The notes below the pieces were generated by a model. It saw only the letters and a list, made by a program, of their open reading frames with translations. It had not been told where the DNA came from and did no database searches. Below are positions 48,136-56,602 of a stretch of DNA of 64,000 nucleotides, in pieces. This stretch comes from Halorubellus litoreus (GTDB lineage: Archaea; Halobacteriota; Halobacteria; Halobacteriales; Natrialbaceae): positions 496,001 to 560,000 of the forward strand of contig NZ_JAZAQL010000002.1 in NCBI RefSeq assembly GCF_037081675.1, written 5' to 3'. Every line of letters begins with the position of its first letter. Within the stretch, counting starts at the first letter, position 1. Made by a program: the position numbers and the translations under genes.

Positions 48136-50076
48136 TCAGTCGTCTGCGGGGGCGTCGACGCGCGTGCCGATGCGGCGGTCGAGGAAGTCCTCGAGGAGGC
48201 GGAACATCCGGAGTTTCTGGTCCTGGTCGCTGGAGGCGTGGCCTTCCTCGCCGAGTTCCTCGTACTCGTAGTCGCCGTCCTCGCCCGCGTCGTAGCCGGC
48301 GTCGTCGAGGGCGTCCCGGAAGATGCGTGCCTGGGAGACGGGGACGCGGCGGTCGTTGACGCCGTGGACGAGGAACATCGGGGCGTCGACGTTCTCGACG
48401 TACTCGACCGGGGAGCGTTCGCGGTAGAGGGCGGGGTTGTCCTCGGGCGTGCCGAGGTACTTCTCCATGAGTTCGGTCTTGAAGTGCGGCATCGTGTTCT
48501 CGTACATGTCCTCGAGGTCGGTGAGTCCGATCCAGGCGACGCTGGCGTCGTAGAGGTCGGGGTACTGGACGGCCTGCCAGTACGCGCTGTAGCCGCCGTA
48601 GCTCCCGCCGAAGACGACGACGTGGTCGTCGTCGAGCCAGTCGCGTTCGTCGAGGACGTGCTCGGCGGCGGTCGCGACGTCGCCCTGTTCGGCGCCGCCC
48701 CAGTCGTCGATGAGTTCCTCGACGAACTCGCGGCCGCGGCCCGTGCTCCCGCGGTAATTCACCTTCAGTACCGAGAAGCCCATCGACGCCAGGACTTGCG
48801 TGTAGAGGTCGAACGATTTGGTGTCGCGATGTCGGGGGCCGCCGTGGGGGTTGACGATGAGCGGCGACGGGCGTTCGCCGGAGTCGTAGAGGAGCGCGCC
48901 GATGTCGAAGGTCTCGTAGGGGTCGTGGGGGACCGCCTCCTGGGTGGTTTCGGGGATGCCGTCGGATTCGACGGTGAGGTACTCGGCGTCCGCGAAGTCG
49001 TCGGGCTCGAACGGGCCGTACTCTGGTTCGACGAGCGTCTCCGTCTCGCCGCTGTCGAGGTCGTACGCGAGCAGTTCCGACCGCGTCGTCGGAGTGGTGT
49101 GCGTGACGGTCACGCGGTCCGCGGCGATGCTGGCGTCGCCCGCCATCCCGAAGCCGGCGACGCCGTCGGGGAGGTCGAACTCCTCGCTCTCGCCGGTGTC
49201 GACGTCGTAGACGACCGGCATCGTGACGGCGTCGCGGTCGCGAGTCGCGACGATGCGCTCGCCGTCCTCCGTGAAGAACTGGCCGCTTTCCTCGAACTCG
49301 CCGCTACCGTACCACGTCACGTCGTCGGTGTCGAGGTCGTAGACGCCGACGCGGGCGAGGTCAGGGGTGTTGTCGGTGACGAGCAGTCGGTCGCCGTCCG
49401 GCCCCCAGTCGACGGGTGAGGCTTCCGCGCCGACGTCGCCGATCTCGAGGTTCCGGGCGTTCGATCCGTCGACGTCGTCGTCGGCCCCTGGCCGACTGCC
49501 CGTGGCGCTCTGCGCCACGCTGGCGACGTAGACGTCCTTGTTGTCGTAGTCGTCGGTCTCGTTCGTCGAGTACGCGATGCGGTCGCCGTCGGGGGAGAGC
49601 TCCGACCCCCAGACGGCGCGGTCGTAGTCGGTGAGCTTCGTGGTCTCGCCGCTCGCGAGGTCGTGCCGGTAGACGTTCATCTGGCCGTCGCGGGAGGACC
49701 CGACGAGGAGGGTCTCGCCGTCGTCGCCGATGTCGTGGAGCATCACCTGGCCGTCCATCTCGACGACGGGTTCCACGTCGCCGTCGCGCGTGATGCGGTG
49801 GACGTCGTTCTGTTCGTCGCCGTTCTCGTCGAGGTGGAAGTAGATGCTGTCGCCGTCGGCGGCCCACTCGACGAACCAGCGGGCGTTCCGCGGGACCTCG
49901 CCGTCGCTCCACTGCTCGCGGTCGCCGGTCTCCAGGTCGAGGACGTGGAGTTCGTTCCGGCCGGTGTCGTCGTAGTAGAACGCGACCTCGGTCCCGTCCG
50001 GGGAGACCGTCGGGTGCGCGAGCGTCGGCAGGCTGGCGAGTGCTTCGAGGACGTCCGTGTCTGCTGGCGCCTCCAT
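48136..50076 (-). CDS. S9 family (prolyl oligopeptidase-type) serine peptidase
   Basis: The product is 646 residues from ATG 50076 (MEAPADTDVLEAL). The N-terminal part is a beta-propeller with repeated D-G blades (HPTVSPDGTEVAFYYDD, then ELSPDGDRIAYSTNE, then VDWGPDGDRLLVTDN). The C-terminal alpha/beta hydrolase has LIVNPHGGP (oxyanion side), nucleophile Ser in VFGGSYGGYSAYW, Asp in VHGVNDRRVP and His in GEEGHASSDQDQKLR. This is the acylaminoacyl-peptidase/dipeptidyl-peptidase design. There is no signal peptide, so it is cytoplasmic, and it probably degrades short peptides or releases blocked N-terminal residues. Confidence 0.9.
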   Translation of the reverse strand: MEAPADTDVLEALASLPTLAHPTVSPDGTEVAFYYDDTGRNELHVLDLETGDREQWSDGEVPRNARWFVEWAADGDSIYFHLDENGDEQNDVHRITRDGDVEPVVEMDGQVMLHDIGDDGETLLVGSSRDGQMNVYRHDLASGETTKLTDYDRAVWGSELSPDGDRIAYSTNETDDYDNKDVYVASVAQSATGSRPGADDDVDGSNARNLEIGDVGAEASPVDWGPDGDRLLVTDNTPDLARVGVYDLDTDDVTWYGSGEFEESGQFFTEDGERIVATRDRDAVTMPVVYDVDTGESEEFDLPDGVAGFGMAGDASIAADRVTVTHTTPTTRSELLAYDLDSGETETLVEPEYGPFEPDDFADAEYLTVESDGIPETTQEAVPHDPYETFDIGALLYDSGERPSPLIVNPHGGPRHRDTKSFDLYTQVLASMGFSVLKVNYRGSTGRGREFVEELIDDWGGAEQGDVATAAEHVLDERDWLDDDHVVVFGGSYGGYSAYWQAVQYPDLYDASVAWIGLTDLEDMYENTMPHFKTELMEKYLGTPEDNPALYRERSPVEYVENVDAPMFLVHGVNDRRVPVSQARIFRDALDDAGYDAGEDGDYEYEELGEEGHASSDQDQKLRMFRLLEDFLDRRIGTRVDAPADD

Positions 50077-50229
50077 GCGACAGTCGTGTCGTGTCACCCA
50101 CATAAGGACTTGCAGAAGAATTCTTCAGTCCCACCGTCCTCGAGCGGTCGCCTCGAACGGGTGGCTTGCTCGGGAACGCCCTCGCCGGGGTGTGAAACTA
50201 TTTGTGCGTGGCCTGTTCACGTCCACGTC

Positions 50230-52731
50230 ATGGTTTCGGAGACGACGCGTCGCGCGCTGCTGTCCGCCGTGTTGGGCGCCGGCGTCGGAGGGATGGCGCT
50301 GACCGACGCACGCGAGTTCCTCGCGGACTTCGCACCGCTGTCCGGGTCGACGTGGGACGCCGACGGTCGCGAGGTCGACCGCGAGGTCGACTCGCCGTAC
50401 GGGCCGGCGACGGTCCGCTACGACGACCACGGCGTCCCGCACGTGACCGCGAGCGACGAACGCGCGGCGTACTACGCGGTCGGGTACGTGCAGGCGAGCG
50501 ACCGCCTCTTCGAGATGGACCTCCTCCGGCGCGTGATGCGCGGCGAGCTCTCGGCCGTGTTCGGCGACGTCGCCATCGACTCCGACCGGTTCAACCGCCA
50601 GATGGACTTCGCGCGCGCCGCCGAGGTGACGTGGGACGCCGCGAAGGACGGTCCTGCGGCACCTGCGAGCGAGGCGTTCGTCGACGGCGTGAACGCGTAC
50701 CGCGAGGACGCCGGCCGCCCCGTCGAGTTCGAGCTCCTCGATTACGACGCGGACCCGTGGACGCCCGTGGACTCCATCCTCGCCCAGAAACAGATCTCGT
50801 GGGGGCTCACGGGGAGCTTCGCGACGCTCCGCCGTGCCGCGGTCGCGGACGCCTTCGACCGCGAGACCGCGGAGACGCTCTACCCGCTCCCCGACGCCGA
50901 CAACCACGACGCGCCCATCCTCCGGCCGGGCGACCGCGAACCGAACCCGCCCGGCGGCGAGACCGCCGCCGCGAGCGCGGCGACTCGGGCCGCCACGGGC
51001 GCCGGGTCGGGCGACCCCGTCGACCCCGGCCTCGTCTCCTGGTTGGAGGCCTTCGAGTCCGAGGACGGCGTCGGCTCGAACTCGTGGGTCGTCTCGGGCG
51101 ACTACACCGACTCGGGCGACCCCGTGGTCGCGAACGACCCGCACCTCGACCTGCGCGTCCCGCCGGTCTGGTACGAGCAGCACGTCGTCGTCGACGGCGA
51201 GCGCGACGTCCGCGGCGTCACGTTCCCCGGCGTGCCGTTCACGATAATCGGGCGGAACGACACGGGCGCGTGGGGGTTCACGAACGCCGGATACGACGTC
51301 ATCGACTTCTACACGTACGACACCCGGAACGACGGGCGCGAGTACCGGTACGGCGACGAGTGGCGCGAGTTCGAGACGCGCGAGGAGACCATCCCGGTCG
51401 CCGACGGCGAGGACGAGACGGTCGAAGTGGCGAAGAGCGTCCACGGCGCGGTGCTCTCCCGCGGCAGCGGCGGCGATTCGCTGCCGGGAACGAGCGGGCG
51501 CGTCGGCGTCCAGTGGACGGGGCTGTCCGCGGCGCGCACCATCGAGTCCATCTACGACGTCGGGCGCTCGGAGGGCGTCGACGACGTGCTCGACGCGCTC
51601 CGGAAGTTCGACGAGCCGACGCAGAACTTCGTGTACGCCGACCGCGACGGCCGGACGCTCTACTACACGACCGGACGGGTCCCCATCCGTCGCACGGACG
51701 GTGACCCCGTTCCCGCGACCCGGCCGTTCGACGGCTCCGCAATGGAGGGCGAGTGGCGGGGGTTCGAGCCGTACGGCGAGACGGACTGGGCGAACGCGGA
51801 CACCATCCCCTTCGAGGCGATGCCCCACAGCGTCGACCCGGGGTATCTCGCGACCGCGAACCAGCGCGTCACCGACGACCCGCCGGCGCACCTCTCGGAG
51901 GGGTATTCCTCGCCGTTCCGCGGCGCGCGCATCTACGAGCGCCTCGACGAACGCGCCGCGAGCGACGAGCCGATGACGGCGGAATTCCTCCGGGACGTCC
52001 AGTTGGACGCGGTCGACCGGCGCGTCGACCACCTGCGACCGCTCCTGGAGGACGCACGCGGCGACGTCTCCGGCGACGCGCGCGAGGAGCTCGACGCGAT
52101 GCTGGCGTGGGACGGCGAGATGACCACCGACAGACGCGAACCGCTCGTGTTCGCGTTCTGGGCGCGCGAACTCGGCGAGCGCGCGTTCGCGGGCCGGTTC
52201 GAGAACGCCGACCTGGACGTCGGGACGCCCAACGACTGGGTGCTCGGGCGGCTCCCCGCGGACAGCGAGTGGTTCGTGCCCGAGGGCGCGAGCGACCCGG
52301 ACCGCGGCGCGGTCGCGGCGGCCGCACTCCAGGACGCGCTCGACGCCATCGACGACGAGGGCTACGAGACGTACGGCGACTACAACCGCACCGCGCTCAC
52401 GCATCCCTTCGAGCGCGAGTTCCTGAACTATCCCGCGTACCCGACCGACGGGTCGCCGACCGCAGTGAACAACTTCCGGCGGGAATCGATGGTCGGCTCC
52501 TCGTGGCGCCAGGTCGTCCCCGTCGGCGACGACGCACCCCCAGCGGAAGCGGTCCTCCCGGGCGGGAACGACGGCGACCCGCTGTCCGCGCACTACGCGG
52601 ACCAGCTCGACGACTGGGCCGCCGGGCGGTTCCGCGAGTTCGGGCTGGACGCGCCCAGCGGCGTGGACGTGCGGTTCACTGCGGACGACGACGCTGGGAA
52701 CAGCGTCGACGCCGGAGGTGACGACGCATGA
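50230..52731 (+). CDS. Penicillin acylase-family (Ntn) amidohydrolase with twin-arginine start
   Basis: The product is 833 residues from ATG 50230. MVSETTRRALLSAVLGAGVG has RR at 7-8 and a hydrophobic stretch, suggesting Tat export. Features of the family are YGPATVRYDDHGVPHVTA near the start of the alpha region, YAVGYVQASDRLFEMDLLRR, and the autocleavage site GSNSWVVSG. Ser283, which follows Gly282, becomes the N-terminal nucleophile of the beta chain. NDPHLDLRVPPVWYEQHV follows as expected. Substrates in this family include penicillin and acyl-homoserine lactones. The natural substrate is unknown. Confidence 0.88.
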   Translation: MVSETTRRALLSAVLGAGVGGMALTDAREFLADFAPLSGSTWDADGREVDREVDSPYGPATVRYDDHGVPHVTASDERAAYYAVGYVQASDRLFEMDLLRRVMRGELSAVFGDVAIDSDRFNRQMDFARAAEVTWDAAKDGPAAPASEAFVDGVNAYREDAGRPVEFELLDYDADPWTPVDSILAQKQISWGLTGSFATLRRAAVADAFDRETAETLYPLPDADNHDAPILRPGDREPNPPGGETAAASAATRAATGAGSGDPVDPGLVSWLEAFESEDGVGSNSWVVSGDYTDSGDPVVANDPHLDLRVPPVWYEQHVVVDGERDVRGVTFPGVPFTIIGRNDTGAWGFTNAGYDVIDFYTYDTRNDGREYRYGDEWREFETREETIPVADGEDETVEVAKSVHGAVLSRGSGGDSLPGTSGRVGVQWTGLSAARTIESIYDVGRSEGVDDVLDALRKFDEPTQNFVYADRDGRTLYYTTGRVPIRRTDGDPVPATRPFDGSAMEGEWRGFEPYGETDWANADTIPFEAMPHSVDPGYLATANQRVTDDPPAHLSEGYSSPFRGARIYERLDERAASDEPMTAEFLRDVQLDAVDRRVDHLRPLLEDARGDVSGDAREELDAMLAWDGEMTTDRREPLVFAFWARELGERAFAGRFENADLDVGTPNDWVLGRLPADSEWFVPEGASDPDRGAVAAAALQDALDAIDDEGYETYGDYNRTALTHPFEREFLNYPAYPTDGSPTAVNNFRRESMVGSSWRQVVPVGDDAPPAEAVLPGGNDGDPLSAHYADQLDDWAAGRFREFGLDAPSGVDVRFTADDDAGNSVDAGGDDA

Positions 52732-53066
52732 CGGACCTCGCGACGGAACTCGGCGCGACGCTGTCGAACCCGCGCCGCGTCGGCCTGACCGCGCTCGCCG
52801 TGGTGGTCGGCGTCGCGCTCGCGAGCGTCCACTGGCTCGGCCTCGTCGCCGGCGGCGCACTCGTTGCGCTCCCGCAGCGCTCGCTCCCGCGCGGCCTCCT
52901 CGCCGGCTTCCTCTTCGGTGGCGTCGTGCTCTCCGTGTTCCTCGTCGACCTCGCCGCCGCCGGCGCCGCCGGCGGCTTCCTTCGGTTCGGCCTGCTGCGG
53001 GACGTCGCCGTCGCGATGAGTCTCGGCCTCCCGACGTTCGGCGCGTTGGCGAGAGGACTGCGGTGA
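52728..53066 (+). CDS. Small membrane protein coupled to the acylase gene
   Basis: The product is 112 residues from ATG 52728, overlapping the acylase stop (ATGA). Hydrophobic segments are VGLTALAVVVGVALASVHWLGLVAGGALVAL, LLAGFLFGGVVLSVFLVDLAAAGAAGG and a final amphipathic part. It ends LPTFGALARGLR. A second copy of the code for GALARGLR and stop lies 53 bases on in another frame, differing by synonymous bases only. The function is unknown; co-translation with the acylase hints at a membrane partner or anchor. Confidence 0.7.
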   Translation: MTDLATELGATLSNPRRVGLTALAVVVGVALASVHWLGLVAGGALVALPQRSLPRGLLAGFLFGGVVLSVFLVDLAAAGAAGGFLRFGLLRDVAVAMSLGLPTFGALARGLR

Positions 53067-53119
53067 ACGACGGTTGCAGTGCCGCCGAACTCGGCGCGCT
53101 CGCCCGCGGCCTGCGCTGA
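53037..53119. repeat. Duplicated gene end encoding the same C-terminal peptide
   Basis: The 30 bases 53037-53066 (end and stop codon of the membrane-protein gene) and 53090-53119 match at 22 of 30 positions. Both encode GALARGLR and a TGA; five or six codons differ and all the changes are synonymous. The first copy uses TTG, AGA and GGA, the second CTC, CGC and GGC. Confidence 0.7.
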
Positions 53120-53176
53120 CCGTCGACTCAGGCCGTCAGCGAAAAACCTATCAGAAACTATCGCGTTTCGGCGAGC

Positions 53177-53437
53177 ATGATCGAGCGACGGGTGCGGGAC
53201 GTCCGACGCGACGGACTCGTCATCGCTGTCGGACTCGTCGCGCTCGCGGCGGTCGTGGCGCTGGTACCCGCCGACGCTCCCGCACTCCATGTCCGCGCCC
53301 TCCGCGAGTTCCTGATCGGGATCACGCTCGGAACCACGCTCTCCGGCGTCTTCCGCGCGAAGCCCCGTCCGGCCGTCAGGTCGACGCTCGCACTGGGCGT
53401 CGGGTTCGCGCTCGCCGTCGTGGTCGACCTGGTCTGA
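53177..53437 (+). CDS. Small membrane protein
   Basis: The product is 86 residues. It has a basic-acidic start (MIERRVRDVRRDG) and then three short hydrophobic segments: LVIAVGLVALAAVVALV, then FLIGITLGTTLSGVF, then TLALGVGFALAVVVDLV. Translation from ATG 53177 follows an A/T-rich stretch (AAAAACCTATCAGAAACTATC) that may hold its promoter. The function is unknown. It may share a transcript with the gene before it. Confidence 0.6.
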   Translation: MIERRVRDVRRDGLVIAVGLVALAAVVALVPADAPALHVRALREFLIGITLGTTLSGVFRAKPRPAVRSTLALGVGFALAVVVDLV

Positions 53438-53523
53438 CCGGTGACGCCGCACGACCCCGCAGGCGCGAGACGCACTCCCATACTGGGGGAAGACACTTGC
53501 GCGACCCGTGCGCCAGCGACGGT

Positions 53524-54348
53524 ATGACAGAGGACTATCGCGCGACGAACCGCGCGAACTGGGACGAGCGCGTCGCGGTCCATCCGGAGACCGACTACTA
53601 CGACGTGGAAGGATTCCTCGCGGGTGACTCCAGTCTCTACCCGATGGAGCGCGAAGAGCTCGCGGACGTCGTCGACGCCGACACCACCCTCCTGCACCCG
53701 ATGTGTCACTTCGGGCTGGACACGCTCTCGTGGGCCAGGGAGTGCCAGTCGGTCGTCGGCGTCGACTTCTCGCCCGCCGCCGTCGAGAAGGCGCGCGACC
53801 TCGCCGACCAGGCCGGCATCGAGAACGCCGAGTTCGTCGAAGGCGACGTCCTGGAACTCGCCCTCGACCGCGAGTTCGACGTCGTCTTCACGACGTTCGG
53901 CGTCCTCGGCTGGCTCGACGACGTCGACGCGCTCGCCGAAACCGTCGCCGCTCACCTCGCGCCAGGCGGCACGTACTACCTCGCGGACATCCACCCGTTC
54001 ACCGAACCGTTCCACGACGTCGACGCCGACGGCTGCCAGTTCGGCGACTGGGGGTTCTCGTACTTCCACGACGACCCCATCCGCATCGACGCAGACGGCT
54101 CCTACGCCGACCCCGAGGAGTCGTTCGAGCACACCGAGACCGTCCAGTTCGTCCACACCATGGGCGACGTCGTCACCGCACTCTGCGACGCCGGCCTCGA
54201 AATCGAGTTCCTGCACGACCACGCGTGGGCGGACTTCCCGATGTACGACGGGATGGACCGCGACGACGACGGCCGCTGGTGGCTCCCCGACGACGTCCCC
54301 GTCGAGTTACCACTCACGTTCTCGCTGCGCGCGGAAAAACCAGCGTAG
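53524..54348 (+). CDS. SAM-dependent methyltransferase, class I
   Basis: The product is 274 residues from ATG 53524 (MTEDYRATNRANWDERV). The motif I position reads LLHPMCHFGLDTLSWAR, the variant QCHFGxD-type form of the SAM site seen in one branch of small-molecule methyltransferases. VVGVDFSPAAVEKARDLADQAG is motif II, EFVEGDVLEL is motif III, and DVVFTTFGVLGWLDDVDAL is motif IV. The N-terminal NRANWDERV is also typical of the branch. The substrate is unknown. It lies alone, convergent with the metE-like operon. Confidence 0.85.
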   Translation: MTEDYRATNRANWDERVAVHPETDYYDVEGFLAGDSSLYPMEREELADVVDADTTLLHPMCHFGLDTLSWARECQSVVGVDFSPAAVEKARDLADQAGIENAEFVEGDVLELALDREFDVVFTTFGVLGWLDDVDALAETVAAHLAPGGTYYLADIHPFTEPFHDVDADGCQFGDWGFSYFHDDPIRIDADGSYADPEESFEHTETVQFVHTMGDVVTALCDAGLEIEFLHDHAWADFPMYDGMDRDDDGRWWLPDDVPVELPLTFSLRAEKPA

Positions 54349-54366
54349 TCGACTCCGTTCGCGACG

Positions 54367-55509
54367 TCAGTCGTCCGCCTTCGCGGGCGCGGCGTCGACC
54401 GTGATCTCGCCGGCGTCGAGGTCGGCTTCGACCTCGCGGGCGGCGGTGACGAGGTTCGCCATCTTCTCGTACGCGACCTCGCGCGGCAGGAGCTTCAGCC
54501 CGCAGTCGGGGGACACGACGAGCTGCTCGGGCGGCACGACCTCCAGGCCTTTGCGGATGTTCGCCTTGATCTCCTCGACGGTCTCGACCTCCGCGACGTG
54601 CGCGTCCACGACGCCCAGTGCGAGGTCGGCGGTGAACGCCGGGTCCTTGAAGACGTCGAGCTGGTCGTAGTCGCCGTTACACAGCTCGAGGTCGAACTCG
54701 TCGACGGGGTACTCGAGGACCTCCGGGTAGATGCGCGAGTAGTCGCCGTAGCAGACGTGGAGGCCGACGCGGACGTCCTCCGGGATGTCCGCGACGATGT
54801 GCTCGAGGCACTCGCCGACGATGGCGTGGTCGTCCGGGGTCGTCGCGAGCGCCGGCTCGTCGATCTGGATGTAGCGCGCGCCGGCGTCGACGAGCTTCTG
54901 GATCTCCTCGTTCACGAGGTCCGCGAGGTCCACCGCGAGACTCTCGAGGTCGTCGTACGCCTCGTTGAAGCTCCAGTTCGCGAGCGTGTACGGGCCCGTG
55001 ATGGGGACCTTCACCGGGCGGTCGGCGACGTCGGCGGTGAACTCGTACTCGTCGACGAGCCACGTCTCGTCGTACTCGACCTCCGAGACGACGCTCGGCT
55101 TGTCGAAGTAGTTGTGGCCCCAGACCTTCACCGGGCCGTTGAACTCGTAGCCGTCGATGCGGTGCGCGAAGAACTCCACCATCTCGTTACGCCGCATCTC
55201 GCCGTCGACGACGACGTCCAGGCCGGCGCGTTCGTGCTCCTTCGTGATGAGGCGGCTCGCGTCGTCCTTCGCTTCCTCCCAGGCGTCCTCGTCGAAGTCC
55301 GGGAGCTCCTCGGCGTGCTCGCCCTGGTGCTCGCGGGGTTTCGTGGTATCGCCGCCCTGGTAGAGTTCGCGAGCGCGGTCGAGCCACTTCGGCTTCGGGT
55401 AGCTCCCGACGACCGTCGTCAGGAGGAAGTGCTCGTTCTCGTGTCCGACCGGCCGGAACTGGTCCTTGCTGTTCGGAGCATCGTCGCTGGAATCGGTCGC
55501 GTCCGTCAT
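54367..55509 (-). CDS. metE1: Methionine synthase, MetE C-terminal-type, with zinc ligands
   Basis: This 380-residue catalytic half of cobalamin-independent methionine synthase is the usual form in archaea. TTVVGSYPKPKWLDRA opens the domain; IDEPAL (217-222) is near the catalytic Asp; zinc ligands are His251 and Cys253 in VGLHVCYGDYS, probably Glu277, and Cys336 in VVSPDCGLKLLP. It methylates homocysteine. Archaeal enzymes of this type may use a methylated corrinoid or other donor, not a folate polyglutamate. It is second in an operon with a paralogue that lacks the zinc site, overlapping it by ATGA. Confidence 0.88.
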   Translation of the reverse strand: MTDATDSSDDAPNSKDQFRPVGHENEHFLLTTVVGSYPKPKWLDRARELYQGGDTTKPREHQGEHAEELPDFDEDAWEEAKDDASRLITKEHERAGLDVVVDGEMRRNEMVEFFAHRIDGYEFNGPVKVWGHNYFDKPSVVSEVEYDETWLVDEYEFTADVADRPVKVPITGPYTLANWSFNEAYDDLESLAVDLADLVNEEIQKLVDAGARYIQIDEPALATTPDDHAIVGECLEHIVADIPEDVRVGLHVCYGDYSRIYPEVLEYPVDEFDLELCNGDYDQLDVFKDPAFTADLALGVVDAHVAEVETVEEIKANIRKGLEVVPPEQLVVSPDCGLKLLPREVAYEKMANLVTAAREVEADLDAGEITVDAAPAKADD

Positions 55510-56504
55510 GCTTCCACCTCCGCGAGCGAGACCGCTTCACCGAGCACGTCGAGCTTCGCCTCGTACTTCGCGTACGGCAGGTAGAACAGCTCGGTGTTCG
55601 TCGTCACGTACGTGGTGTCGAAGTCGGCGCTCACCGCTTGTTCGTGCACCCAGTCGACGCGGTCGCGGACGACCTCGGGGTCCTCGACGAGCGTGTTCTG
55701 GCCGTCGACGAGGCCGAGCGAGACGTCGTCGGTGGTGCCGTACTCGTTGATGTTGTAGAGGTTGTCCTCGTGGTTCGCGACGAAGTCGTACCCGATGGCG
55801 TCGACGTCGGCGTCCAGCAGGTGCGCGTGCGTCTTCTCGTCGAGTGCGCCCCAGTACGGCTGGACGACGACGGCCGCGTCGACGGCGTCCGCGACGGTCG
55901 TCACGGCCGATGCGAGGTCGTCCGCGACGTCGTCGTCGGGTGCGTTCTCGACGAGCGACGGTTCGAGGAGGTAGAGGGTCTCCACGTCCGGGAACGCGTC
56001 GGCTTCGCCGGCGAGGAACTCGCTGATGGCGGCGAGGAACTCGCGGTCGTCCTCGTAGTACTCGTCGGTCGCGAGGTCCGCGAGCGAGTACGGGCCCGGC
56101 AGGACTGCCTGTACGGGCTCGTCGGTGAGGGCGGCGGTCGCGTCGAGTTCGTCGGCGACGTCCCCGGAGAAGTCGAGTTCCTCGCTGACGACGGGCTCGC
56201 GGTAGAAGTTGTTGTTGTCGTAGTACCGGACGATGCCGCGGGTCTCGACGTCGTCGTGGACGGTGAGGGGGTGCGCGAGCATGTCGTCCCAGCGGAGCTG
56301 CCCGTCGACGACGCGGTCGAGGCCGGCGTCGACCTGCGCGTCGACGACCTCGCCGCGGGCGGTGGCGTAGGCGTCGCGGACGGCGTCGGCCTCGTCGCCG
56401 TCGACGAGGTCTTCCTTCTGGTGGCCTTTGAGGTCGGAGAGGTCGGATTTCGCCCAGTCCGGGAGCGGGAACAGCCCGGGTGTGGTGGCGACGAGTTCTG
56501 TCAT
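55506..56504 (-). CDS. MetE-like paralogue lacking the zinc ligands
   Basis: This 332-residue protein has the same fold class: LVATTPGLFPLPDWAKSDLSDLKGHQKED opens it, VLPGPYSLADLATDEYYED matches the partner's TGPYTLANWSFNEAYDD, and GLVDGQNTLVEDPEVVRDRVDW matches its GVVDAHVAEVETVEEIKANI. Where the partner has VGLHVCYGD and SPDCGLKLLP, this has VVVQPYWGA and TNTELFYLP, so the His and both Cys ligands are absent. It cannot bind catalytic zinc in the standard way. It is the promoter-proximal gene. It may be a methyl-donor-binding partner of the zinc subunit, which is inference. Confidence 0.8.
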   Translation of the reverse strand: MTELVATTPGLFPLPDWAKSDLSDLKGHQKEDLVDGDEADAVRDAYATARGEVVDAQVDAGLDRVVDGQLRWDDMLAHPLTVHDDVETRGIVRYYDNNNFYREPVVSEELDFSGDVADELDATAALTDEPVQAVLPGPYSLADLATDEYYEDDREFLAAISEFLAGEADAFPDVETLYLLEPSLVENAPDDDVADDLASAVTTVADAVDAAVVVQPYWGALDEKTHAHLLDADVDAIGYDFVANHEDNLYNINEYGTTDDVSLGLVDGQNTLVEDPEVVRDRVDWVHEQAVSADFDTTYVTTNTELFYLPYAKYEAKLDVLGEAVSLAEVEA

Positions 56505-56532
56505 GCGTGGTACCGCGTAGGAAATGCGGCTG

Positions 56533-56541
56533 TTTAATATT
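56533..56541 (-). promoter_or_regulatory. TATA box of the metE-like operon
   Basis: On the minus strand AATATTAAA lies about 30-38 bases before ATG 56504, within GTAAATATTAAACAG, an A/T-rich element in GC-rich surroundings. The mRNA is probably leaderless. Confidence 0.6.
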
Positions 56542-56602
56542 TACTGTACGGACAAATGAGCCACAGTAATCACGTTGCGTGTGGACGCGCCACGCACCCG
56601 AC

